DNA from: Chloroflexota bacterium | GTDB lineage: Bacteria > Chloroflexota > Chloroflexia > JAMDCE01 | Direction of reading: 5' to 3' | Assembly: GCA_023489135.1 (NCBI GenBank) | Contig: JAMDCE010000039.1 | Coordinates: forward strand, 11,566 to 23,706 | DNA: 12,141 bases | Shown here: positions 1 to 7,343 of the stretch, piece by piece | Position numbering within the stretch: position 1 is the first letter of the stretch | How the letters are laid out: the number at the start of each line of letters is the position of its first letter | Notes under the pieces: model-generated | What the model saw: the letters and a program-made list of their open reading frames with translations, nothing else | Told to the model about the DNA's origin: nothing | Database searches by the model: none | Program-made: the position numbers and the translations under genes

Positions 1-1539
1 CACGAGCGGGCCATTTTTGAGGCGTTGAAGAAGGCGCTGCCGAATGTCTCTGTTTCCCTTTCCCACGAGGTGGCCCCTATTTGGAAAGAGTACGAGCGCG
101 CTTCTACCACCATCGCCGACGCTTACATAAAGCCTCTGGTTACTCGCTATATCATAAGCCTTCAAGATGACCTGAAGGCTGAAGGAATCGTGACGAACTG
201 GGCGGTGATGAAATCCAACGGCGGCATTATGGAGTGGCAGTCCGTCCCCAACCATCCAGTGCACACTCTTCTCTCCGGGCCCGCTGGCGGTATGATCTCG
301 AGCAAGTTCTTCGGCGAGATCTCGGGATTCGACAATGTGATTACCTTGGACATGGGTGGAACCAGCGCCGACGTGGGCCTGATTAACAAGGGCGAGCAGA
401 GATATACCACCGACTTCGAAGTCGAGTGGGGAATCCCGGTGATCGTCCCGACGTTAGACATCCACACCATCGGCGCCGGCGGCGGTTCTATCGGCTGGGT
501 CGACAAAGGCGGACTTCTTCATGTAGGACCTGAAAGCGCCGGGGCCGAGCCAGGCCCAGCCTGTTACCGGGGTGGAGGAACAAGACCGACGGTGACCGAC
601 GCGAATCTGGTCCTCGGTCGCCTCGATGCGAATTACTTCCTTGGTGGCGAGATCACTCTGGATGAATCCAAAGCTAAGGAAGTTATCGCCGAATTGGGCC
701 AGAGGCTAGGCCTCGATATCTATGGCGCCGCTCAAGCCGTGGTAGAAGTGGCCGATGGGAACATGGCTGACGCTGTTCGACTGGTGTCCATCCAACAGGG
801 TTACGATCCTCGCAATTTCGCGCTCTTGGGCTTTGGCGGTGCGGGCCCGGTGCACGCCGCTTCAATTGCCCAGAAGCTCAATATCCCCAAAGTAATCATT
901 CCGCTCCATCCGGGTCTTGGCTCAGCTTTCGGCATAATGATGGCCGATCTGCGGGTGGACAAGGTCTGGACCAGAGCATTCCGCTCTGACAGTCTGGACG
1001 TGGCCGCTATCAACCGCGAGTTTGGTGAACTCAAGACCATCGCCATTCGCGAGCTTCGAGAGCAAGGTTTCACCGGAGATCCTACTCTGGTCTGCTCAAT
1101 CGCCGCCCGCTACTATGGCCAGAACTACGAGCAACTCATTCCAATTCCCAGCGATGAGATCACCAGGGAACGGCTGGAAGCCTCGTTTGAAACCTTCCAC
1201 CAGGCGCACGAGCGCTACTACGGCTATGCCATAAGAGGCGAGGTTATCGAGCTGGTCCACTTCAACGTGAGCGCCGTAGGATATACCAGCAAGCCCACGC
1301 TAGAAGAGATCAAGGAAGGCCCAGCGCCCGCTCCGGTAGCCCACCGGCAGGTTTACTTCCCGCAGACAGGCCTGGTAGAAACGCCAATTTACATGCGTTC
1401 GGATTTGCCACGAGAGGTGCTCATCAAGGGGCCAGCCGTGGTGGAAGAAGTGGACTCGACGACGCTCGTACATCCCGGCCAGGAACTAACGGTGAACAGG
1501 TACGGGATAATGATCCTCAGCCTAGGAGGAGAGAAATGA
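1..1539 (+). CDS. hyuA: Hydantoinase/oxoprolinase subunit A (HyuA family), 5'-truncated by the window edge
   Basis: The reading frame is open from base 1, so the true start lies upstream. 512 residues are visible of a family that usually runs to about 680-720, so roughly the first quarter is missing. The visible part begins in the hydantoinase A domain (sequence like SLSHEVAPIWKEYERAS), then carries the ASKHA-type phosphate-binding signature LDMGGTSADVG (about residues 116-126), the glycine-rich HTIGAGGGSIGW, and the family block PESAGAEPGPACYRGGG. The last ~150 residues match the usual C-terminal domain. Known members are the ATP-binding subunits of N-methylhydantoinase, 5-oxoprolinase and acetone/acetophenone carboxylases, which activate a substrate with ATP in the cytoplasm together with a B subunit. 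The stop codon overlaps the hyuB start as ATGA, implying translational coupling. The substrate cannot be told from sequence. Confidence 0.9.
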   Translation, partial: HERAIFEALKKALPNVSVSLSHEVAPIWKEYERASTTIADAYIKPLVTRYIISLQDDLKAEGIVTNWAVMKSNGGIMEWQSVPNHPVHTLLSGPAGGMISSKFFGEISGFDNVITLDMGGTSADVGLINKGEQRYTTDFEVEWGIPVIVPTLDIHTIGAGGGSIGWVDKGGLLHVGPESAGAEPGPACYRGGGTRPTVTDANLVLGRLDANYFLGGEITLDESKAKEVIAELGQRLGLDIYGAAQAVVEVADGNMADAVRLVSIQQGYDPRNFALLGFGGAGPVHAASIAQKLNIPKVIIPLHPGLGSAFGIMMADLRVDKVWTRAFRSDSLDVAAINREFGELKTIAIRELREQGFTGDPTLVCSIAARYYGQNYEQLIPIPSDEITRERLEASFETFHQAHERYYGYAIRGEVIELVHFNVSAVGYTSKPTLEEIKEGPAPAPVAHRQVYFPQTGLVETPIYMRSDLPREVLIKGPAVVEEVDSTTLVHPGQELTVNRYGIMILSLGGEK

Positions 1540-3308
1540 GTGCGAACACGGATCCAGTGACCCTGGCCGTAGTGAATAACCGCCTGGTGAACATCTGTCG
1601 GGAGATGGGAATAGCAATGATGAAGACGGCCTACTCCCCCATCTTCAACGAGGGCCTCGATTTCTCCTGCGTCATCTTTAATAAGGACGCGCAGATGGTC
1701 GCCGAGGCGGAATTCTGCCCGGCCCAGTTGGGGGCTATCAACTACGTGGTGGAGTGGACCATCAAAGAACTGGGCCTCGATAGCTTCAAGCCAGGTGACG
1801 TGGTGATGCATAACGATCCTTACCGTGGTGGTTGCCACATCCCCGAACACATGGTGATGCAGCCTGTTTTTCACCGGGGTAAGTTGTGGGGCTTCGTCGC
1901 CAATATCGGCCACGTAGCCGAGATTGGGGGAAAGGCCCCCGGCGGCTTCGCTGGGGACGCCACCGAAGTCTACCAGGAGGGCCTTCGCTTGCCACCTATC
2001 AAGCTCGTGAGCGAAGGTAGGGACGTCGAAGATATCTGGAAGATCATGCTCACCAATCACCGCACTCCCAAGAATACCTGGGGTGATTTCCACGCCATGA
2101 TCGGATCCCTGCACATCGGCGAGCGTCGCCTTTTGGAGATGCTGGACGAGTATGGCCCTGATAACTTGTGGCAAATCTCGCAAGAATTGATGGATATGGC
2201 CGATCGGCGGATGAGAGCCGAAATCTCCGAAATGGCCGACGGTGAGTACACCTTCTCCGACTATATGGAAGATGAGGGCCTGACGGAGAAGCAGTACAAG
2301 ATTCAGGCGACGGTGGTGGTGAGAGGGGACGAAATGATCGTCGATTACACCGGTACCGACCCCCAGGCCAAGGGCCCCATCAACGCCACCTACGGCGTCG
2401 CCGCCTCGGCCACCTACAACGCCGTTTTCCACGTTACCGACCAGACTATCCCTCGAAACGCCGGAACCTATCGCCCCATCAAGATTATCGCCCCACCGGG
2501 GACAATTGTGAACGTTAAGCATCCTGCACCCGAAGTTGGCGGCAATACCGAAACCCACCCTCGGATGGTCGAAATTCTCTTTGGAGCGCTATCGCAGGTC
2601 GTACCTGAGAAAGTGGCCGCTTCCGACGGTGGAAGCGCGATGAACTTCCTCTTCGGCGGTATCCATCCGAAAACCCGTGAGCCTTACGCCCACTACCATC
2701 TCGAAGGAGGCGGTTGGGGAGGTCGCGCGGAGAAAGACGGGAACAACACCATCATCGTTCCCAATGGCAACTGCCGCAATACCCCGGTGGAAGTCTTTGA
2801 GACCAGATACCCCTTTATCACCGAAGTGTACGAGCTCGTCAGCGATTCAGGAGGTCCAGGCCGGAGAAGAGGAGGTCTGGGAAGCCTGCGGAAGGTCAAA
2901 GTCTGGGCGCCAGAGATAACCCTGAGCACGCTATTCGACCGGATGAAGATTAAGCCCTTCGGGCTCTTCGGAGGAGGCGGTGGCGGCACGGCCGGAATGT
3001 ACATCAAGAAGAAGGGAACGAGCGAGTTCAAGACCTTCAAGGAGGTCTACGGAACGGTGTCCCCTTCGAAATTCTCTGGCCTTGTTATCGAAGAGGGCGA
3101 CGAGGTTATCCTCATCTCACCAGGCGGTGGCGGTTATGGCGACCCCCTGGAGCGGGAGCCAGAGATGGTCCTTGAGGACATTCGCGAAGGTTTCATCACG
3201 ATAGAGGCGGCTGAGAAAGAGTACGGCGTGGTCATCAGACAAAGCGGAAATCTTGAGCTGGATCCGGAAACTACCGCTCAGCTTCGCTTATCTCGAAAGG
3301 AGAGTTGA
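1536..3308 (+). CDS. hyuB: Hydantoinase/oxoprolinase subunit B (HyuB family)
   Basis: This 590-aa protein has the full length of the hydantoinase B family. Visible family blocks are EMGIAMMKTAYSPIFNEG near residues 23-40, the probable metal-site segment HNDPYRGGCHIPEH at 92-105, HVAEIGG at 126-132 (many relatives have HxxDIGG), and glycine-rich stretches such as EGGGWGGRAEKDGNN and GGGGGGTAG toward the C-terminus. In characterised relatives this subunit pairs with HyuA to hydrolyse or carboxylate the ATP-activated substrate. The start is fixed by a strong AGGAGGAGAG Shine-Dalgarno five bases before ATG, and the ATG overlaps the hyuA stop by four bases. The next gene begins within the last bases or just after, so all three should be one transcript. 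Family membership is clear. The reaction is not. Confidence 0.92.
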   Translation: MSANTDPVTLAVVNNRLVNICREMGIAMMKTAYSPIFNEGLDFSCVIFNKDAQMVAEAEFCPAQLGAINYVVEWTIKELGLDSFKPGDVVMHNDPYRGGCHIPEHMVMQPVFHRGKLWGFVANIGHVAEIGGKAPGGFAGDATEVYQEGLRLPPIKLVSEGRDVEDIWKIMLTNHRTPKNTWGDFHAMIGSLHIGERRLLEMLDEYGPDNLWQISQELMDMADRRMRAEISEMADGEYTFSDYMEDEGLTEKQYKIQATVVVRGDEMIVDYTGTDPQAKGPINATYGVAASATYNAVFHVTDQTIPRNAGTYRPIKIIAPPGTIVNVKHPAPEVGGNTETHPRMVEILFGALSQVVPEKVAASDGGSAMNFLFGGIHPKTREPYAHYHLEGGGWGGRAEKDGNNTIIVPNGNCRNTPVEVFETRYPFITEVYELVSDSGGPGRRRGGLGSLRKVKVWAPEITLSTLFDRMKIKPFGLFGGGGGGTAGMYIKKKGTSEFKTFKEVYGTVSPSKFSGLVIEEGDEVILISPGGGGYGDPLEREPEMVLEDIREGFITIEAAEKEYGVVIRQSGNLELDPETTAQLRLSRKES

Positions 3309-3310
3309 CC

Positions 3311-3520
3311 GTGGGGCACTGGGAAACAAGAAACACCGACTACACGAGTTACCTTGACGCAAACGTGGTCAACTGCGACCTCTGTGGTAAGATGATCCCG
3401 AAAGAAATCTGGATCAACGAAGTAGAGGGGGAGACAAAGCAGTTCTGCGACGATAGGTGTGAGGCGATGTACATCAGCTACTGGCTGCCGAAATATGGAC
3501 CGAAGGCCAAGTCCTCCTGA
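3311..3520 (+). CDS. Small TRASH-like zinc-binding protein, third gene of the hyuAB operon
   Basis: This is a 69-aa protein if started at GTG 3311. AAAGGAGAG at 3296-3304 puts GGAG eight bases before that GTG but only two bases before the TTG at 3305, so GTG is preferred. Cysteines C22, C25, C46 and C50 form C-x2-C-x20-C-x3-C, the spacing of the TRASH/MYM-type treble-clef metal-binding domain. No other domain, signal peptide or membrane segment is visible. It begins within a few bases of the hyuB stop, so it is almost certainly co-translated. Several carboxylases related to HyuAB carry a small zinc-containing third subunit. An accessory, metal-delivery or structural subunit of the HyuAB complex is the natural inference, but there is no direct proof. 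An independent metal sensor is possible, though TRASH sensors normally also have a DNA-binding domain, which is absent here. Confidence 0.8.
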   Translation: MGHWETRNTDYTSYLDANVVNCDLCGKMIPKEIWINEVEGETKQFCDDRCEAMYISYWLPKYGPKAKSS

Positions 3521-3592
3521 ATCGTCTTGCACTGTAGACAGGGCCTTTCCCTTCCTGCCCTCGAGGAGAGCTGACCTTCCGACATGGACCTG

Positions 3593-3649
3593 AAATGAGG
3601 GCAGAGTGCGCGCCGCGGCGCGCACTCTGCCCTCATTTCTTTTTTTCTT
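3593..3649 (+). terminator. Intrinsic terminator of the hyuAB operon (perfect 46-bp palindrome plus T-tract)
   Basis: Bases 3593-3615 and 3616-3638 are exact reverse complements, giving a 46-bp perfect palindrome with a very GC-rich tip. The plus strand continues directly into a run of T (3636-3649, interrupted by single C residues). It lies 73 bases after the small zinc-protein gene, and no plus-strand gene follows. On the minus strand the palindrome is followed by only three T residues, so it is at best a weak terminator for the oncoming response-regulator transcript. Confidence 0.9.
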
Positions 3650-3744
3650 AGAGGCGATGGGTCGCAGAGCCTCCTCGGGCCAGAAATTCAGGATGTGTCT
3701 AGAAAGATCAGTCCAGCTTTTACAAGGAGACAACTGAGCGTGGT

Positions 3745-4167
3745 CTACCTCAGGGCTTGGGGTAGACCGCTTTCTTCACCCGTGTCGGAGTGTTGAAGGA
3801 TCTCCTCAACTTTGCGGAGAAGGGCCAGAGGACTGAATGGCTTGATAAAGTAGTCGTCGGCACCGGCTTCTCTCCCAAGGGCGATGTCGCTCTCTGAAGC
3901 CAGCGCCGTCAGCATCACGACCGTCGCGCTCGATGTGCGAGGATCGCTCTTGACCTCCCGGCAGACTTCAAAGCCGTTCTTGTCCGGCATTTCAACGTCA
4001 AGAAAGAGCAGCGCCGGCTGGTTTTCCGCAGCCAGTCGTAACGCTTCGATGCCACCTCTGGCAAGGAGAACCTCGTAGGTCTCGTCCGCGAGAGTGAAAG
4101 CCACAAGGTTACGAATCGCATCGTCGTCGTCGACGACCAGTATCCTTTTCTTCTCAGCGTGCTGCAA
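3745..4167 (-). CDS. Single-domain response regulator (CheY-like receiver)
   Basis: This 140-aa protein is essentially one receiver domain. The acidic pocket is DDDD at residues 13-16, the phospho-acceptor is D57 in LLFLDVEMPDKNGF, the switch threonine is T87 in VVMLTALAS, and the conserved lysine is K109 in DYFIKPF. There is no output domain; the C-terminal ~20 residues are a short tail. The start is TTG 4167 with GGGAG ten bases upstream and no better in-frame alternative. The upstream HD-GYP gene ends 23 bases before it, so both are probably co-transcribed. A protein of this kind normally relays phosphate to a partner protein, and the likely donor is the hybrid kinase encoded at the head of the operon. 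Its target is unknown; the HD-GYP protein is the obvious candidate. Confidence 0.92.
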   Translation of the reverse strand: MQHAEKKRILVVDDDDAIRNLVAFTLADETYEVLLARGGIEALRLAAENQPALLFLDVEMPDKNGFEVCREVKSDPRTSSATVVMLTALASESDIALGREAGADDYFIKPFSPLALLRKVEEILQHSDTGEESGLPQALR

Positions 4168-4190
4168 CGCTAACTATCTCCCGCTGGCGG

Positions 4191-4904
4191 TCAGTTCTTC
4201 AGGCAACGGCCCAAGGCACCCCGATTCCAGATTCGCACGAAGATGGTCACCATACCCGGATCGAACTGGACGCCAGCCAATGTCTTTATTTCATCCAAGG
4301 CTATAGTGGGTTCAATTCTGGGACGATAAGGTCTGAGAGAGGTCATAGCGTCGAAGGCGTCGGCGACAGCCACTAAACGGCCCTCAACCGGAATAGCTTC
4401 ACCGGTAAGGCCAGATGGATATCCTCGCCCATCGTATCGTTCGTGATGGTAGAGGACGTAGGGTATGGTCGTTTCTAAGAACTGCACGTCCGTCATCATC
4501 TGCGCACCCAAAGCAGGATGCGTCTTAACCTGTCGCCATTCTTCGTCTGTCAAAGGGCCGGCCTTGCGAAGGACCGCATCTTCCAGACCGATCTTGCCGA
4601 TGTCGTGAAGGGCCGCACCCATCTCTACCTGGAGCAGCTTCTCCTTGCCCCAATCCAACTCTCGCGCCATTGCTAGACAATACCCAGTGACTCGCTCGAC
4701 ATGGCCTCCCGTATATGTGTCTCGCGCTTCAATGGCCGCAGCCAGGACCTTGATGGTGTCCAGGTAGGCCCGGTGAAGTTGCTGGCGGCGTTTCCGTTCG
4801 GCGTCATAGGACTTCTTTAGGTCCGCGGCGTAAATTAGCAACTGCTCTCTGGCGAACTTGAGTTCGCTCAGCGCCCGAAACTCTTCCGTCTCTTCTAAAG
4901 CCAA
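4191..4904 (-). CDS. HD-GYP domain protein, predicted cyclic-di-GMP phosphodiesterase
   Basis: 237 aa. Residues 1-45 are charged and helical, probably a coiled coil. The HD-GYP domain follows: H68 in TGGHVERV, the HD dyad at H100-D101 in ALHDIGKIGL, H129 in KTHP, HHERYDGRGYP at 153-163, and D182 in VADAFDAMTS. All the usual metal-ligand and GYP residues are present, so an active enzyme is expected. Characterised HD-GYP proteins hydrolyse cyclic-di-GMP and sometimes cyclic GMP-AMP. The start is TTG 4904, with GAGGAG seven to eight bases upstream; the nearest in-frame stop upstream is followed by no other start codon. It has no receiver domain of its own, but one is encoded 23 bases downstream and a hybrid kinase lies 112 bases upstream. 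This looks like an HD-GYP response regulator split into two polypeptides. Confidence 0.93.
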   Translation of the reverse strand: MALEETEEFRALSELKFAREQLLIYAADLKKSYDAERKRRQQLHRAYLDTIKVLAAAIEARDTYTGGHVERVTGYCLAMARELDWGKEKLLQVEMGAALHDIGKIGLEDAVLRKAGPLTDEEWRQVKTHPALGAQMMTDVQFLETTIPYVLYHHERYDGRGYPSGLTGEAIPVEGRLVAVADAFDAMTSLRPYRPRIEPTIALDEIKTLAGVQFDPGMVTIFVRIWNRGALGRCLKN

Positions 4905-4972
4905 GACTTCACTCCTCAGAACGACTCTGTTCTGGTCAAGTCTACCGAAACACTTCCCGACATGCTGAGGTT

Positions 4973-5001
4973 ACAGTAACGCAAGATAACTAAGCGGTCA
5001 A
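4973..5001 (-). promoter_or_regulatory. Possible internal promoter ahead of the HD-GYP gene
   Basis: In the 112-base gap between kinase and HD-GYP, the minus strand carries TTGACC (4996-5001), a 17-base spacer and TACTGT (4973-4978). The -35 is good, but the -10 matches the sigma-70 consensus at only three of six positions. The gap is long for an operon, so a secondary promoter is reasonable though unproven. Confidence 0.25.
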
Positions 5002-5016
5002 GGGCCGGATATTCTG

Positions 5017-6942
5017 TCACCTTCGACGTTTGCGCTCGAGTTCGGTGCGCACAGCTCGGGCAAGCTCTTCCAAGGTCACGGGTTTGTGGAGAAAAGCGCC
5101 AGCGCCCAACTCCTGCGCTTCGTGGACGCGCTCGGATTCGGCAAAACCCGACACGATTATAGCTGGCAGCTTCGGTCTAATCTCTAAAGCCTGCCGGTAA
5201 GTTTCGGCGCCATCGATCCCTGGAGGCATAATCATATCCAGGATCAACATATCCACCTTGTGGTCTTCGAGATAAGCCACGGCCTCTTCTCCGCTGGCTG
5301 CTGACCTAACGTCATATCCGAGGGTCTGCAGAAGACGGCCCAACACCTCTCGCTGTACGTCGTCGTCATCTATGATTAGCACCGTCTCGCTGCCCCCCAC
5401 GTATCTTTGGCTCTTCTTCTGCTCCTCCAACTCCCGAGCTTGGGGTAGATAAACGTCGAACGTTGTGCCCTTTCCCGGTTCACTCTCCACCGTAACAAAT
5501 CCGTGATGATCGTGGACGACGCTTTCGATAATAAGTAACCCCAGGCCAGATCCACGACGGTTTCCCCCGGCCCGAGACATAAAGAATGACTCGAACAGAT
5601 TATCCTTGATGTCGGGTGGAACGCCGCAGCCGGTATCGCTCACTCGCAACCGCACGTACGGACCATCCTCAGACTTCTTAGGGCGACCCTCCACGAGCAC
5701 ATTCTCGGTCCTGATGCTCAGAAGCCCAGTGTCCCGCATTGCCGCTCGAGCGTTGGAAAGCAGGTTAGAGACTACCTGCAAGAGCTGAGTGGATGAACCA
5801 CTGATCGGCCTCAGGTCGTTGGCCAGGTCAAGGTCCTTCGCGAGTGTTTCCGGCAAATCCGCCATCTGAGACAGGGCATCCTCTACTAATGTGTTGAGCT
5901 CCAGCGGTTCCAGACTGAAATGCGCTTTTCGGCCCAAGGTCATGACCTTCTTGTTGATCGCCGCCATCTCTTTGGCCGCCTCCAACATTGCGTCGCAGAA
6001 CTGCTCGGCCAGGTGGCCCTTCGGCAATTGGCTCTTGATCAATTCAGGGTATCCAGCCAGAGGTGCCAGTAGGTTATTAAGGTCGTGGGCCACTTGCCCG
6101 GCAACCCTCCCCGCCGTCTCCAGTCGCTGGGCCTGCCGAAGCTGCTCCTCCATCCGCTTCCGCTCGGTTATGTCGAAGCCCAACCCGATCAAGCCAACCA
6201 CTCCGCCGCCTTCATCCTTCAACGGTATCTTGCGACAGACGAGAGGGATGCGCCGGCCCTCATCAATGATCTCCTGCTCTGAGTCGAAAGGGGACGGCTC
6301 TCCCGACTCGAAGACGCGTGTGTCCTCGGCCAGGTATTTATCCGCTAGATCCTTGGGGAAAAGCTCGTGAGCGGTCTTGCCAGCGATCTCGAGCCTTGAG
6401 TAGCCAAAGGCATCACAAAATCTCTGGTTGGCGGCCACATAAGACCCATTGAGATCTTTGAGAACCGCATACGCCGGAAGGCTGTCCAACAGGGTTGTGA
6501 CGAGCGCATTGCCAGAAGCCGCCGATTCAAAAACGGCCCGAAATCTCGCCTCCTGTTCGGCGACGATCGGTGCGGCAGGGGTCGCCTCGCGCCCAACTGC
6601 GTAGATTAAGGCGTTAGCAGGATCCGGAGCGGCCCTCCAAGCCAACAATTTTGATAAGCCATCGGCGCAAACGTGACGAGTCTCAAACTCGACGGAGTCT
6701 GCCTTTCGTATTACTTTCTCTATCTGAGCGATGGCTAGAGCGCGATCATCAGGATGAACCAGGTCGACGAAGGGCCTTCCCAGAAGGGTGGTAGCCTCGA
6801 ACCCGAGAGTCCTGACGCAGGCCGGGTTCAATCGCCGAATCAATCCATCGAAGCCAACAACGAACAGCGCATCCGGGGCAAGAGCGAAAAACCGGTCGCC
6901 CTCTCCTTCTGTTTGCGGCAGTTCAACACCAGGTTCAACCAT
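5017..6942 (-). CDS. Soluble PAS-PAS hybrid sensor histidine kinase with C-terminal receiver
   Basis: 641 aa from ATG 6942. A TTG 14 codons earlier (6984) keeps the frame open, but the ATG has a GGGGA Shine-Dalgarno and overlaps the upstream ORF's stop as ATGGTTGA, so it is preferred. Domains in order: PAS (about 15-120), PAS (about 145-262, ending in the DITERKR block), HisKA with H286 in QVAHDLNNLLAPL, and HATPase_c with the N-box around SNLLSNARAA, the G1 box DTGCG (436-440) and the G2 box GSGLGL (464-469). A receiver follows, with DDDD at 525-528, acceptor D569 in LILDMIMP, S598 in place of the usual threonine, and K620. No transmembrane segment or signal peptide is visible, so it senses something in the cytoplasm through the PAS domains. 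The HDLNN motif is typical of hybrid kinases. It heads a module with HD-GYP and receiver proteins. Confidence 0.93.
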   Translation of the reverse strand: MVEPGVELPQTEGEGDRFFALAPDALFVVGFDGLIRRLNPACVRTLGFEATTLLGRPFVDLVHPDDRALAIAQIEKVIRKADSVEFETRHVCADGLSKLLAWRAAPDPANALIYAVGREATPAAPIVAEQEARFRAVFESAASGNALVTTLLDSLPAYAVLKDLNGSYVAANQRFCDAFGYSRLEIAGKTAHELFPKDLADKYLAEDTRVFESGEPSPFDSEQEIIDEGRRIPLVCRKIPLKDEGGGVVGLIGLGFDITERKRMEEQLRQAQRLETAGRVAGQVAHDLNNLLAPLAGYPELIKSQLPKGHLAEQFCDAMLEAAKEMAAINKKVMTLGRKAHFSLEPLELNTLVEDALSQMADLPETLAKDLDLANDLRPISGSSTQLLQVVSNLLSNARAAMRDTGLLSIRTENVLVEGRPKKSEDGPYVRLRVSDTGCGVPPDIKDNLFESFFMSRAGGNRRGSGLGLLIIESVVHDHHGFVTVESEPGKGTTFDVYLPQARELEEQKKSQRYVGGSETVLIIDDDDVQREVLGRLLQTLGYDVRSAASGEEAVAYLEDHKVDMLILDMIMPPGIDGAETYRQALEIRPKLPAIIVSGFAESERVHEAQELGAGAFLHKPVTLEELARAVRTELERKRRR

Positions 6943-7216
6943 GCCGATTCCCCGTCTTTTCGTGCCGTCTAAGGAGGCTGGCAAGGTACCGATTCCACCG
7001 CGATCGGCCGATTACCCTCCAAAGGGCCAACTGTCGGCCATCCGGCGCAGCCCGACTCTTGACCAACAACCTGTGGTAGAGGCGGGTAAAGTGATAGACC
7101 GACTCTAGGAGGTCGAGATAAGCTGTTCGCTCCTCGCCCATTTTCTGAACCTGGCGGCGCCAGGCCCATCCAGGGTGCTCAAAAAGTACTATAAGACGCT
7201 CCCAATAGTATTTCAA
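6935..7216 (-). CDS. Small protein of unknown function, first gene of the signalling operon
   Basis: 93 aa from TTG 7216. I do not recognise the family. The protein is rich in Trp, Tyr, Arg and Leu, with a likely helical region in residues 1-55 and a basic C-terminal part, and no membrane segment or cysteine motif. Its stop codon overlaps the histidine kinase ATG by eight bases (ATGGTTGA), the arrangement expected of translationally coupled genes and the best reason to accept it as real. Codon composition also looks coding. The start is uncertain: TTG 7216 has only a weak AGG close by, and the ATG at 7141 (residue 26) is an alternative giving 68 aa. A kinase-associated accessory or regulatory protein is an inference from position only. 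Confidence 0.55.
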   Translation of the reverse strand: MKYYWERLIVLFEHPGWAWRRQVQKMGEERTAYLDLLESVYHFTRLYHRLLVKSRAAPDGRQLALWRVIGRSRWNRYLASLLRRHEKTGNRHG

Positions 7217-7271
7217 TAGCCTAAAGGTACTATCCGGACAGGCCGCTCAGCTTTCCCCTCCTCCGAAACCG

Positions 7272-7280
7272 TGTTATACT
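7272..7280 (+). promoter_or_regulatory. Extended -10 promoter for selD
   Basis: TATACT at 7275-7280 is preceded by TG one base upstream (7272-7273), an extended -10 element that can work with a poor -35. The -35 at the right distance (TTTCCC, 7252-7257) is indeed poor. It lies 64 bases before the selD start in the divergent gap with the signalling operon. A small hairpin, GGCGC/GCGCC (7290-7310), falls in the predicted 5' leader. Confidence 0.45.
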
Positions 7281-7343
7281 GGTGAGCGAGGCGCAATCCA
7301 TGAAGGCGCCGCTTAGACTTACGTCGGAGGCTTAGCAGAAACA

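Noticed and set aside
1389..2558. 389-aa minus-strand open frame opposite hyuA and hyuB
   Set aside because: It lies wholly antisense to two clear family members; its His/Gly/Val-rich composition is that of a shadow frame.
3278..3733. 151-aa minus-strand frame over the zinc-protein gene and terminator
   Set aside because: It runs through a perfect terminator palindrome and opposite a convincing gene, and has no recognisable motif.
3742..3768. Hairpin GGTCTACC/GGTAGACC over the response-regulator stop codon as a minus-strand terminator
   Set aside because: No T-run follows on the minus strand; it may only slow transcription or protect an mRNA end.
7300..7335. 11-codon mini-ORF (MKAPLRLTSEA) in the selD leader
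   Set aside because: It has only a weak AGG upstream and is short enough to be chance, though its stop eight bases before selD would allow coupling.
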